Notes under the pieces: model-generated
Seen by the model: the letters and a program-made list of their open reading frames with translations, nothing else
The model's database searches: none
Told to the model about the DNA's origin: nothing
NCBI GenBank assembly: GCA_958427355.1
Contig: CAUACA010000024.1
Span: 1 to 29,171 of the forward strand
DNA from: an uncultured Collinsella sp.
GTDB lineage: Bacteria; Actinomycetota; Coriobacteriia; Coriobacteriales; Coriobacteriaceae
Reading direction: 5' to 3'
Length of the DNA: 29,171 nt
Shown: positions 7,801-15,343 of the stretch, one piece after another
Position numbering within the stretch: position 1 is the first letter of the stretch
Layout of the letters: each line of letters opens with the position of its first letter
Program-made: the position numbers and the translations under genes

Positions 7801-10800
7801 GAGACGATTCGCGTGTACGGCCTTGCCAAGGGTGACAATTACACGGTGAAGGAGCTGACCGGCAAGGACGAGATGCCCGCGGGCTATAAGCTGATCGGCC
7901 GCAAGCAGGGTGACAAGAATCTGACTGAAGAAGGCGATAGCATCTCGGGCACGATTGCCTCGCAGAATTCCAACGGCACGCTGGCCGAAGACAACAAGCT
8001 GGTGTTCACCAACAGCTACAAGACGGACGCCAGCGACGAGCTGACCCCGCAGGTAACGAAGAAGGTCTCCGGCACCGAGAGCACGGACAAGGAGTTCTCG
8101 TTCACGCTGGCTGCCACGTCGGACATGCAGGCGAAGATCGCTGCCGGCGACCTGACGGTGTCGGATGACCTGGCGGGCGACGCGCATGCGGAGTCCCGGG
8201 CCACGAAGGGCGCGATCACGGGTAAGGACGGCCAGACGGTCGACTTCTCCGGCATGAAGTTCAACAAGGCCGGTACATACACGTTCACGCTTTCCGAGGC
8301 GCACGACGCCGATGACGACGCGGTGGTGGACGGCGTGCAGAACGCCGGTTGGACGATGGACGATTCCACCTACACCGTCACGGTGAAGGTTGAGGACAAG
8401 AATGCCAAGCTGACTGTCACAGGCGTGGCGGTGAAAAAGGACGGCGATGACAAGAGCGAAACGCCTGAGGTCAAGAACGGCGAGGTGAACCTCGCCACCT
8501 TTACCAACAGCTATGCCGCGAAGGGTTCCGTGACCCTGGCGGCGATGAAGCACTTTAAGGGCGGTGCGCTCGCGGGGAACGATTTCTCGTTTGCTCTGTA
8601 CAAGGGTGACAAGGCGGAAGGCACGCCCCTTGAGACCGTCACGAACGACAAGGACGGCAACATTACCTTCCAGCCCATCAGCTACACCAAGGCCGGTGAC
8701 TACGAGTACACCATCAAGGAAGTTACCGGTAACGACCAGACCATCGTCTACGACGGTCAGGAAGTGAAGGTCAAGGTCAGCGTCACCGATAACAAGAACG
8801 GCAAGCTGGGCGCAACCGCCACCTACGGCGGCGATAAGGCCGTGCCGACCTTCACCAACACGAAGCCGACGGCGGACGTCACCGTTGAGGCCACGAAAGT
8901 TCTCGCGGGCAAGGACCTGACGGCCGATGCGTTCACCTTCGGCCTGTACGACCAGGCCGGCAACGAGGTCGCCAAGGGCACCAACGACCGGGGCGGCAAG
9001 GTCGAGCTGGCCGTCGAGAACCTGAACCTGGGCGAGTACGACTACACGCTCAAGGAGGAGAAAGCCGGCCAGACCGTCGACGGCGTGGCCTACGACGCCA
9101 AGGAAGTCAAGGTCCACGTCAAGGTAGAGCAGAACCAGGGCGACAACAACAAGACGAAGGTGACCGTCACCTATGACGGTGCCGCTACGGCTCCCACCTT
9201 CAACAACACCTACGACGCAAAGGGTTCCGTAATCCTGACGGCGACCAAGACCATCAAGGTTGCGGACGGCTTCGACCACACGACGAAGCCCGCGGACGGC
9301 GAGTTCACCTTCGACCTGAAGGACGCTGCCGGCAACGTGCTCGACACCGCGAAGAACGATGCAAACGGCAAGGTCAGCTTCACGCGCGAGTTCCAGCTCT
9401 CCGACTTGGACGGCGCCGCGAGCAAGGACTTCACCTACACCATCGTGGAGCAGCCGGGCGCGGAGCCGGGCATGGTCTATGACAGCCATCCCCTCACCTA
9501 TACGGCGACGGTCACGGACGGCGGGAACGGAGCACTGAATGCGAAGGCGATCGTGACGAGCGCATCCGGCTCGGATACCTTCACCAACATCTACCAGCCG
9601 GCCGCGACCGGCCTGGCCCTCGGTGCGCAGAAGAGCTATGTGAAGAAGGACGACAACACGCCGATCGTCCCCAAGTGCGGCGAGTTCACCTTCGATGTGT
9701 ACGAGGGCAACCTGACGGCTGAGCAGCTTGCCGGGGCCAAGCCCGTCCGGACCGCGACCAACGGCGCGGACGGAAGTGTTAACTTCGACGCCTTCTCCTA
9801 CGCGAAGCCGGGCACGTACGAGTACACTATCGTGGAGCGGAAGGGTGATCTGGCCTACGTGACCTACGACGACGCGGTGCATCATGCCGTGGTGACGGTT
9901 GTGGACAATGCCGGCACGCTGCAGGCGAGCGTCGCCTACGACGGCGCGGACGCCACGAAGCCCACCTTCACCAACACCTACAAGGCGAAGGCGACGAACT
10001 CCGGCGCGATCGCCCTCACCAAGAGCGTTGACGTGCACGACGGCAGCTATCAGCTAAAGGCGGGAGACTTCGCCTTCGAGCTGGTGGGGTCTGACGGTAC
10101 GGTGCTCCAGACCCAGAAGAACGACGCCAAGGGCAAGGTTTACTTTAACGAGCTGACCTTCGACCATGCGGGCACCTTTCCCTTCACGGTCCGTGAGGTG
10201 CAGCCGACGGACGGCGCGCCGGGCGTGCCGGGCGTGACCTACACCGGCAAGACGTACACCCTGACCTACGTGGTGAAGGACAACAACGACGGCAAGCTGG
10301 TGGTAGAGAGCTCTACGGTGAAACCGAGCGAGGGCACCGAGAACGGCGTCACCCCCAATACCATGACGTTTGCGAACAGCTACCAGCCGGGTCAGACCTC
10401 CTACCAGATCTCTGGCACCAAGGTGCTTGAGAATGCCGACCCGGCCACCACGCGGACGCCCGCCGATGGCGAGTTCACATTCGCGCTGATTGACGCGGCC
10501 ACCGGGCAGGAGATTGACCGGACCACGAACGCGGGTATCGCGTTTACCTTCAAGGCCATCTCGTACACTGCGACTGGTTCGCATACGTACCAGGTGAAGG
10601 AGGTTGCGGGCCAAGATGGCACCATCACTTACAGCGATGCGGTGTTGGATGTGACGGTGAGCGTGACCGACGACGGCAGCGGCCAGCTGACCGCGACGGC
10701 GAACAAGACGGCCGCGGATCTGACCTTCACCAACACCTACACGCCGACGGCAACGACGGCGACGATTACCGGAACGAAGGCTCTGACCGGCCGCGACCTG

Positions 10801-11634
10801 GCCGAGGGTGAGTTCTTCTTCGACCTGAAGGACGCCGACGGTAACGTGGTGCAGACGGTGCAGAACGGCGCCGACGGCACGTTCGGCTTCGCGCCGCTGC
10901 AGCTGGACAAGGTGGGGACGTACGTCTACACCGTGTCCGAGCGGGCAGGGGCGACGGCGAACGGCGTCACCTACGACACGACGGTCTTTACCGCGACGGT
11001 GACGGTGACGGAGAATGCGGAGACGCACGCGCTGGAGGCGCAGGTTGCCTACAGCAAGGGCGGCAAGGCTGCGGATGCGGTGGCGTTCAGCAACAGTTAC
11101 GCGCCGGCCGCGACTGAGGTGAAGCTGGGGGCCTCCAAGGTGCTGAGCGGCGAGGACCTGAAGGAAGGGCAGTTCTCCTTCCAGCTGAAGGATGCCGACG
11201 GCAAGGTGCTGCAGACCGCAAAGAACGCGGCGGACGGCACGGTGGGCTTCGAGGCGATCTCGTACGACAAGCCCGGAACGTACGCCTACAGCATCTCCGA
11301 GGTGGACGACGGTCAGAAGAACGTGACGTACGACGCGGCCGAGCACCGGGTAACGGTGACGGTGACGGACGACGGTGCGGGCCATCTGGTGGCGACGGTA
11401 ACCTATGACGGCGCCGTGGCGCCGGTGTTCAAGAACACGTACACGCCGCCGACCACCCCGCCGACGGAGCCGCCCACCAATCCGCCGAGCAAGTCACCGG
11501 TGCCGAAGGAGGAGAAGCCGGGTCTGCCGTATACGGGCGATACCAGCTTGTCGCCGATGGCCCTGGGTGGCATCGCGGGCGGCGCGGTGGTGCTGATCGC
11601 CGCAGGCGTTATCCTGCGGCGCCGGAACCGGTAG
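4849..11634 (+). CDS. giant LPxTG cell-wall adhesin: fibro-slime domain, SpaA domains, nine Spy0128/FctA isopeptide repeats
   Basis: Sortase-anchored surface protein, 2261 residues from ATG 4849 (in-frame ATG 4780 has no ribosome binding site; 4849 has GGTGG). Order: signal peptide to about 37 (AEA cleavage); fibro-slime/PA14-like domain about 192-361 with GDDDVWVFIDD at 264-274; SpaA-type domain about 362-448 ending in KETKAPNGY; a linking region; second SpaA-type domain about 667-764 (KTDTEG...KEVSAPEGF); a DUF7601-like domain about 914-1061; nine Spy0128/FctA repeats 1063-2198; Pro/Thr-rich spacer; LPYTG at 2226-2230; membrane helix; RRRNR tail. Each repeat shows the Lys (TK), Glu (YTIxE) and Asn (FTNTY) expected for intramolecular isopeptide bonds, giving a stiff stalk. 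No sortase or partner pilin is nearby. The strong start at 4740 lies in another frame across the G9 tract, so expression may be phase-variable. Ligand unknown. Confidence 0.88.
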   Translation: MSYGRRRGLCPVSPYAIVLALAVALTVGFFLPTRAEAAFPDHTVTTTSPSGTTINLFDYWVNPDDHLSVSGNGGINANHLFQFKDQGASEDLNKYTGGSQVRTGIVNNVLAGGYPRLTDRWKGESLGYLFDSSVHTGKISHMGVTGLLRVKGGYYEYDSSQNYAAYNANKNAFDVYNAAGVKQAGSGPQTVGQFFPFDAADEVFKEEDGKLVPNGITSQNVADPQYNGNKPLNHYFGLSMSTRFVQPKDGKTNAGKPMTFEFAGDDDVWVFIDDVLVGDIGGIHTSADLTINFQTGDISVNNSANGTLESKFKDAGRDISGFNGNTFADSTNHTLKFFYLERGATDSNMRLKFNLVTVPESDIIKFDQDGGLVEGAQFALYKTDESFADTTANPNNLLGSGTTNANGQLTLTNKADNGVINFDDLYKEYHYKYYLLKETKAPNGYRSSLTATDGSMQLEYVPASDKNDAGGVIINRGGMDAGSVVWKTGAFAAAKETITAPPTVYKANNDLTKSNETVNLDSGILFAVVLKRDKSAGTGIKDQNNWYAVSGDPSTGAGYTLAENPSKAGAIEAAKKDLHAFTLNTSGQYQVEIQNLPGDISNYYYLLSGNDRKNAEYTVAIYHTKASSIGDATPENTVHVYSDDIAGGTNFKRQFATRLLVTNIQNRLFVQKTDTEGKPVDGAKFALYTSSQVTTENGKVMLNGEQTPYDTLTTGSVDYPVLLEGAGIFPNTSNGNRPLVKGTYFLKEVSAPEGFLLNDTLTKVIVDDYGVHADAGTDDDGVSTFVGPGALMKSLGQFGAEGDIDNTLTWIKGQRQTSDGKLDGNDNLSWNNDAKGGEDEVRLKYGANGRVYQYGPTEEGKPYRLETETGWIRMGITQDEQPKGTTSKGARADLRGMNLNALFTGATCVRVANEREASLEVTKKVVVPDGLTGNKDAGFTFKFTVPVGKTYKAAVFEKAGTASERRVGNVFDLTNGYSQTIKADETIRVYGLAKGDNYTVKELTGKDEMPAGYKLIGRKQGDKNLTEEGDSISGTIASQNSNGTLAEDNKLVFTNSYKTDASDELTPQVTKKVSGTESTDKEFSFTLAATSDMQAKIAAGDLTVSDDLAGDAHAESRATKGAITGKDGQTVDFSGMKFNKAGTYTFTLSEAHDADDDAVVDGVQNAGWTMDDSTYTVTVKVEDKNAKLTVTGVAVKKDGDDKSETPEVKNGEVNLATFTNSYAAKGSVTLAAMKHFKGGALAGNDFSFALYKGDKAEGTPLETVTNDKDGNITFQPISYTKAGDYEYTIKEVTGNDQTIVYDGQEVKVKVSVTDNKNGKLGATATYGGDKAVPTFTNTKPTADVTVEATKVLAGKDLTADAFTFGLYDQAGNEVAKGTNDRGGKVELAVENLNLGEYDYTLKEEKAGQTVDGVAYDAKEVKVHVKVEQNQGDNNKTKVTVTYDGAATAPTFNNTYDAKGSVILTATKTIKVADGFDHTTKPADGEFTFDLKDAAGNVLDTAKNDANGKVSFTREFQLSDLDGAASKDFTYTIVEQPGAEPGMVYDSHPLTYTATVTDGGNGALNAKAIVTSASGSDTFTNIYQPAATGLALGAQKSYVKKDDNTPIVPKCGEFTFDVYEGNLTAEQLAGAKPVRTATNGADGSVNFDAFSYAKPGTYEYTIVERKGDLAYVTYDDAVHHAVVTVVDNAGTLQASVAYDGADATKPTFTNTYKAKATNSGAIALTKSVDVHDGSYQLKAGDFAFELVGSDGTVLQTQKNDAKGKVYFNELTFDHAGTFPFTVREVQPTDGAPGVPGVTYTGKTYTLTYVVKDNNDGKLVVESSTVKPSEGTENGVTPNTMTFANSYQPGQTSYQISGTKVLENADPATTRTPADGEFTFALIDAATGQEIDRTTNAGIAFTFKAISYTATGSHTYQVKEVAGQDGTITYSDAVLDVTVSVTDDGSGQLTATANKTAADLTFTNTYTPTATTATITGTKALTGRDLAEGEFFFDLKDADGNVVQTVQNGADGTFGFAPLQLDKVGTYVYTVSERAGATANGVTYDTTVFTATVTVTENAETHALEAQVAYSKGGKAADAVAFSNSYAPAATEVKLGASKVLSGEDLKEGQFSFQLKDADGKVLQTAKNAADGTVGFEAISYDKPGTYAYSISEVDDGQKNVTYDAAEHRVTVTVTDDGAGHLVATVTYDGAVAPVFKNTYTPPTTPPTEPPTNPPSKSPVPKEEKPGLPYTGDTSLSPMALGGIAGGAVVLIAAGVILRRRNR
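8035..11442 (+). repeat. nine tandem Spy0128/FctA domain repeats (coding)
   Basis: Nine diverged units of about 115-160 codons. By position: 8035-8514, 8515-8865, 8866-9213, 9214-9594, 9595-9981, 9982-10383, 10384-10740, 10741-11100 and 11101-11442. Each ends in a F-(T/N/S/A/K)-N-(T/S/I)-(Y/K) strand such as TFTNTY. Each carries a central DxxGxxxF segment and an 'Y-T-(I/V)-x-E' strand. The third unit ends TFNNTY and the second TFTNTK. The units are similar enough in protein, and in short DNA runs, for recombination to change their number. Confidence 0.85.
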
Positions 11635-11663
11635 CTACGGCGGCCGAGAAGGGCTTTGATTGA

Positions 11664-11701
11664 GGGCGGGTGGTCGCAGGGTGCGGCCGCTCGCCCTTTT
11701 T
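11664..11701 (+). terminator. intrinsic terminator of the adhesin gene
   Basis: A two-part stem follows the adhesin stop by about 30 nt. GGGCG (11664-11668) pairs with CGCCC (11692-11696), and GGTCGC (11672-11677) pairs with GCGGCC (11683-11688, one G-T pair). Five T follow at 11697-11701. Confidence 0.75.
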
Positions 11702-11715
11702 GGTGAAAGGCTATG

Positions 11716-12044
11716 TTAACCCGCCGTTTGCACGTCCGGCTCCAGATGGAACTCGTACTCCGGCTCCATCATCTTCTTCCGGATCTTTTCGTAGCGCCCG
11801 TCGTCGAGCTGCTCGCGCATGAGCGACGTCCTGTCCCCGACGCGTGCGGCCTCGCGCAGCCATCTGAACCACATCAGGCAGCTGTGGAGCCTGCGGGTCG
11901 ATACGCCCTTGAACCTCTCGAGGAAGTGGCCGAGCGAACCCTGCGCTTCAGCATCCTCTGGACCGTGTCCCGCTCGTACCCGGTGAGCCTGCCGTGGGTC
12001 CTCGGGACCGCCCTCGCGGCGCCCTTCCCGCCCTTTCCGGACAT
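11716..12044 (-). pseudogene. decayed transposase fragment (C-terminal part, frameshifted)
   Basis: Reading leftward from 12044, a start MSGKGGKGAARAVPRTHG... with an excellent GGAGG site runs about 35 plausible residues (to ...ERDTVQRMLKRR) and then loses sense. From about 11940 down to 11716 a neighbouring frame carries a convincing tail, including HFLERFKGVSTRRLHSCL, WFRWLREAARVGD and EPEYEFHLEPDVQT. The 'F-x-G-V-S-T-(R/K)-x-L-x-x-Y/C-L-x-W-F' pattern is what I would expect at the C-terminus of an IS1595/ISL3-like transposase, but the family is a guess. The catalytic core is absent, so the fragment cannot be active. I see no terminal inverted repeats. The + strand open frame over the same bases looks like a shadow. 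Confidence 0.5.
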
Positions 12045-12382
12045 GGCGTCCTCCGATCTCCCGGGGCCGGCCGATCCGGCCCTCAGGGTATCGGATTCCC
12101 AAATTTATCCGTATATGTGCGGATGAATGCGGGAGGCGTTCGGATGAAGTTGTATTCAAGGAAAGAGACTGACCCTTAGTCGCATTCCGTGCGGGTTATA
12201 TGCAGGTATGCCTGCGCACGCTATCATGTATGGGTTAGACCGCAACTATGTACCTCATACGCGAAGGGATGCGCATGTATCTGAAGATCGACATGTTCTA
12301 GCTGGGCTTACCCCCGCAGTGGCGCCGCGCGCCCCATCAACTCTGCCGATTTTCGCCTTCACGCACATAAAGGAGTCCCGCC

Positions 12383-13450
12383 ATGCGCGACAAGCTCGAA
12401 AAGATCATTAAGGCCTACGAGGAGCTCGAGAAGAAGCTTTCCGACCCGGCCGTCGCCTCCGACATCAAGGAGTTCACGCGTCTCAACAAGGAGTACGCAC
12501 ACCAGTCCGACCTCATCGCTGCCTCGCGCGAGTACATCGGCGCGCTCGATGACATCGAGGCCGCCAAGGAGATGCTCCGCGACACCAGCGATGCGGACGA
12601 GAAGGAGATGCTCCAGATGGACATCTCCGAGAACGAGGAAAAGCTTCCCCAGCTCGAGGAAGACATCAAGTACATGCTCATCCCGAGTGACCCCAACGAC
12701 GACAAGAACACCATCGTCGAGATTCGCTCCGCCGCCGGTGGCGACGAGGCGGCCATCTTCGCCGGCGACCTGTACAAGATGTATCAGCGCTTTTGCGAGT
12801 CGCGCGGCTGGAAGACTACCGTGCTCGATTCCAGCCCCAGCGAGGCCGGCGGCTTTAAGTCCATTGAGTTCAAGGTCGAGGGCGACCGCGTCTACTCCGT
12901 TATGAAGTACGAGTCCGGCGTGCACCGTGTCCAGCGCGTCCCTAAGACCGAGTCCCAGGGCCGCATCCAGACTTCAACGGCTACCGTCGCCGTGCTTCCC
13001 GAGGCCGAGGAAATCGACGTCCAGATCAACCAGTCCGACCTGCGCATCGACACCTACTGCGCCTCCGGCCCTGGCGGTCAGTGCGTTAACACCACCTACT
13101 CCGCCGTGCGCATCACCCACCTGCCCACCAACACCGTGGTGCAGTCGCAGGAGCAACGTTCCCAGATCCAGAACCGCGAGGTCTGCATGCAGATGCTGCG
13201 TGCCCGTCTGTACGAGATGGAACTCGAGAAGCAGCAGGCCGAGCTCGGTGCCGAGCGCCAAAGCCAGATCGGCCACGGTAACCGTTCCGAGAAGATCCGT
13301 ACTTACAACCAGCCCCAGGACCGCGTGACCGATCACCGTATCGGCTTCAACTCTACCTACAACGGCGTCCTTCTGGGCGATCAGCTCGGTACCGTCATCG
13401 AGGCGCTCGCCGCCGCCGAGCGAGCCGAGAAGCTGGCACAGGCTGTGTAG
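12383..13450 (+). CDS. prfA: peptide chain release factor 1
   Basis: Reads UAA/UAG in the ribosomal A site and triggers release of the finished protein. The 355-residue protein has the N-terminal coiled domain, the codon-recognition tripeptide P-K-T at residues 187-189 (P-x-T of RF1, not SPF of RF2) and the catalytic GGQ at 231-233. The context of the GGQ is SGPGGQCVNTT, where the residue after Gln is Cys instead of the more common His or Ser. The gene starts after AAAGGAG. Its stop is followed 3 nt later by a structured repeat that probably doubles as terminator. PrmC, which methylates the GGQ glutamine, is encoded about 600 bp downstream; the two are usually adjacent. Upstream 12160-12382 holds a GCAGG/CCTGC mini-hairpin and no gene I can support. 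Confidence 0.97.
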   Translation: MRDKLEKIIKAYEELEKKLSDPAVASDIKEFTRLNKEYAHQSDLIAASREYIGALDDIEAAKEMLRDTSDADEKEMLQMDISENEEKLPQLEEDIKYMLIPSDPNDDKNTIVEIRSAAGGDEAAIFAGDLYKMYQRFCESRGWKTTVLDSSPSEAGGFKSIEFKVEGDRVYSVMKYESGVHRVQRVPKTESQGRIQTSTATVAVLPEAEEIDVQINQSDLRIDTYCASGPGGQCVNTTYSAVRITHLPTNTVVQSQEQRSQIQNREVCMQMLRARLYEMELEKQQAELGAERQSQIGHGNRSEKIRTYNQPQDRVTDHRIGFNSTYNGVLLGDQLGTVIEALAAAERAEKLAQAV

Positions 13451-13453
13451 TGG

Positions 13454-13594
13454 GTTACGCGGTTTTACCAAACCGCGTAACGGCTCGACGCTGCGCGACG
13501 TCCAGAGCGACAATTTGTCATTCAAAAGGCAAGGCATGACCAGAAGGTCTATGCCTTGCCTTTTTCATGCCAACTTGTTCGCTCTGGACGTCGC
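13454..13594 (+). repeat. structured nested-hairpin repeat, copy A (after prfA)
   Basis: Three nested or adjacent stems. Hairpin 1 is a 12-bp perfect stem (13454-13465 with 13470-13481, loop TACC). An outer stem of 15 perfect pairs joins 13495-13509 to 13580-13594. Within it, a 14-bp stem (13524-13537 with 13551-13564) is topped by GACC/GGTC around an AGAA loop. A T5 run ends this inner stem, so it also works as an intrinsic terminator for prfA. The matching element at 29014-29153 has the identical hairpin 1 and compensated changes in the outer stem. The element starts 3 nt after the prfA stop. Confidence 0.85.
13524..13565 (+). terminator. intrinsic terminator inside repeat copy A
   Basis: AAAAGGCAAGGCAT (13524-13537) pairs perfectly with ATGCCTTGCCTTTT (13551-13564), extended by GACC/GGTC and ending in five T. 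The A-run on the left arm makes it work in both directions. Confidence 0.7.
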
Positions 13595-14049
13595 TCGCTG
13601 TCCGTCCTCTACCTGCGGCGCCTTAGATGTAGTCATTGGGGACGTTCTTAAACGACTAGGTTGGGCACATTGCTTTGAGATGTTATTCAATCCGTCTTGA
13701 TGGCCTTTGAGCTGCTTACCTGCTTAAAGCAATTAACGGTATGCATCTGCAATTGAAAATATTGCTCGAAAAATTGTCCAAGAAGTCGCGGGGCGATTTT
13801 TGATGGGTCGTGCGTCAAGCGATGTGGCAAGTTCTTGGTTAGATATTGGTCAGTTTTGGGTCAACCTTGCCAAAAGCTTGACGAATGCAGATTTTGACGT
13901 CGACGAATGAGCACTTCAGGCAGGTTCCAAGCAAAATTCTGGGCTGATTCTCGATGATCGCCTTCAATCGCCCCTTGCCATGCGCTGGCCTCGCGTACAA
14001 TCTGCTCCGACATTCGCGCGCCGTCCGGCGCTTAAGAGGGGAGGACCCC
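13595..14049 (+). other. intergenic region between repeat A and prmC
   Basis: About 455 nt with no gene I can support. It contains the second copy of the 19-bp repeat (13640-13658). Beyond about 13680 it turns distinctly more AT-rich than the flanks, with runs such as AAAATATTG and GATTTTTGATG. The base composition and lack of any sustained frame suggest either a regulatory leader for prmC or decayed foreign DNA. A minus-strand frame of 119 codons crossing into prmC has no recognisable features. Confidence 0.4.
13640..13658 (+). repeat. 19-bp intergenic repeat, copy 2
   Basis: Identical to 43-61. Here it is preceded by TAGTCATTGG and bounded by the inverted pair TAGTC/GACTA. It lies 46 nt beyond repeat copy A. 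Confidence 0.6.
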
Positions 14050-15300
14050 ATGGCAAACGAGATTTGGACCATCAAGCGTTGTCTCGAGTGGACCAAGGAG
14101 TACCTGGCCGAGCGCGGCGAGGAGCACCCCCGTCTTTCTGCCGAGTGGCTGCTCTGCGCTGCCACGGGTTTGGCACGCATCGACTTATATATGCGCATGG
14201 ACGAGACGCTTAACGCGGCTCAGCTCGAGACCATGCACGCGGCCGTTGTTCGTCGCGCTAAAGGTGAACCGCTGCAGTACATCACCGGCAGCACGCAGTT
14301 TCGCATGATCGACGTCGCGTGCGCCCCCGGCGTGCTCATTCCGCGTCCCGAGACCGAGATGCTCGTCGAGGAAGTCCTCAATTATCTGGATGCCGAGGTG
14401 CTGAGCCCCGAGGCTGCTGCCCGTCAGCGTGTTGAACTGCCTTGGAACGATGAGGTCGAGGAGGCACGCAAGGCCGAGGCCGCGCTGGCAGACGAACGCG
14501 CGACGGCCGAGCGCCGTGCCGCCAACCTCACGCCCGCCGACGAGGCGGCGCTGGGTGGCGACGTACTGGGCAGCCGTGCCTATGCCGAGGAACTGGCCGA
14601 CCGCGAGGCCGAGGAAGCCGCCACGCAGGCAGCAGAAGCCGAAGCCGCGGAAGCCGCCGAGTCCGAGCTCGACGAATACGGCATCGCCATCGAGGGTGCC
14701 GACCAGGAGACGGCTTCAGCTCAGGATGCCGCTGCGCCTGCCCCAGCCGAGCCCCGCACTGCCCACGTTCTCGAGGTCGGCTGCGGCACGGGCTGCATTT
14801 CGCTCTCCCTTGCCTGGGAGCGCCGCGGCCACGTCGCCTGCACTGCTACCGATATCGAGCCGCGCGCCATCGACCTTGCTACCAAAAACCGCGACGCCCT
14901 CGGTCTCACATCCGATGAGGTTGCCTTTAGCCTCACCAACCTGGTGAGTTCCATTCCCCGCGAAGAGTGGGGCACCTTTGATGTGCTCGTCTCCAACCCA
15001 CCTTACATCCCGACCGGCGTCATGCGCTCGCTGCCGCACGAGGTCAAGGACTTTGAGCCCGACCTGGCGCTTGAGGGCGGCGCCGACGGCCTCGATATCT
15101 TCCGCCGCCTGCTCAATGCGGCGCCTTACATGCTGCGCGCCGGCGGCCTGTTTGCCTGCGAGCTCTACGAGGGTGCCCTCGACGCCGCCGCCGAGCTCTG
15201 CCGCCAGGCGGGTCTCTCGGACGTGCGCATCGTCCGCGACCTCACCGATCGCCCCCGCATCGTCCGAGCCATCGTCACCGAGCCCAAACAGCGCCAGTAA
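14050..15300 (+). CDS. prmC: peptide chain release factor N5-glutamine methyltransferase with a long internal insertion
   Basis: Methylates the GGQ glutamine of release factors using S-adenosylmethionine. The 416-residue protein has the PrmC N-terminal helical domain (to about 95), the linker GEPLQYITG and the loop IPRPETEMLVEE. It has SAM motif I VLEVGCGTG at about 240-248 and the catalytic NPPY at 316-319 followed by IP. Family members are near 280 residues. The excess is an Ala/Glu-rich, low-complexity insertion of about 120 residues (roughly 118-236) between the LVEE helix and motif I, a place where E. coli PrmC has fewer than ten residues. It reads cleanly in frame with the same codon bias. 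ATG 14050 follows GGGGAGG; an upstream in-frame start at 13954 lacks a site. Confidence 0.93.
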   Translation: MANEIWTIKRCLEWTKEYLAERGEEHPRLSAEWLLCAATGLARIDLYMRMDETLNAAQLETMHAAVVRRAKGEPLQYITGSTQFRMIDVACAPGVLIPRPETEMLVEEVLNYLDAEVLSPEAAARQRVELPWNDEVEEARKAEAALADERATAERRAANLTPADEAALGGDVLGSRAYAEELADREAEEAATQAAEAEAAEAAESELDEYGIAIEGADQETASAQDAAAPAPAEPRTAHVLEVGCGTGCISLSLAWERRGHVACTATDIEPRAIDLATKNRDALGLTSDEVAFSLTNLVSSIPREEWGTFDVLVSNPPYIPTGVMRSLPHEVKDFEPDLALEGGADGLDIFRRLLNAAPYMLRAGGLFACELYEGALDAAAELCRQAGLSDVRIVRDLTDRPRIVRAIVTEPKQRQ

Positions 15301-15314
15301 TATTCATTAACTGG

Positions 15315-15343
15315 TTAGCAAAAATTATAAAGTAGTTTATAAT
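15315..15343 (+). promoter_or_regulatory. hicAB promoter
   Basis: TTAGCA (15315-15320), a 17-nt spacer and a consensus TATAAT (15338-15343) lie 25 nt before the hicA start. This is among the clearest sigma-70-type promoters in the window. The -10 box is inside the palindrome at 15323-15344. Confidence 0.7.

Noticed and set aside
7084..10038. 984-codon minus-strand open frame opposite the adhesin
   Set aside because: It mirrors the repeated adhesin codons, has no recognisable domain, and the + strand protein is coherent from signal peptide to LPYTG.
8035..11442. Tandem units considered as a CRISPR-like array or non-coding repeat
   Set aside because: Units are about 350-480 bp, diverged, and in frame; they are protein domain repeats.
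11713..12126. 137-codon + strand open frame after the adhesin terminator
   Set aside because: No ribosome site or family pattern; the minus strand over the same bases carries a transposase-like tail.
12270..12302. Tiny frame (ATG CGC ATG TAT ... TAG) upstream of prfA as a leader peptide
   Set aside because: Only about ten codons, no codon bias or attenuator structure to support it.
13067..13090. GGQ-Cys instead of GGQ-His in release factor 1 as a loss-of-function change
   Set aside because: The position after Gln varies in the family (His, Ser, Cys) and the catalytic GGQ itself is intact.
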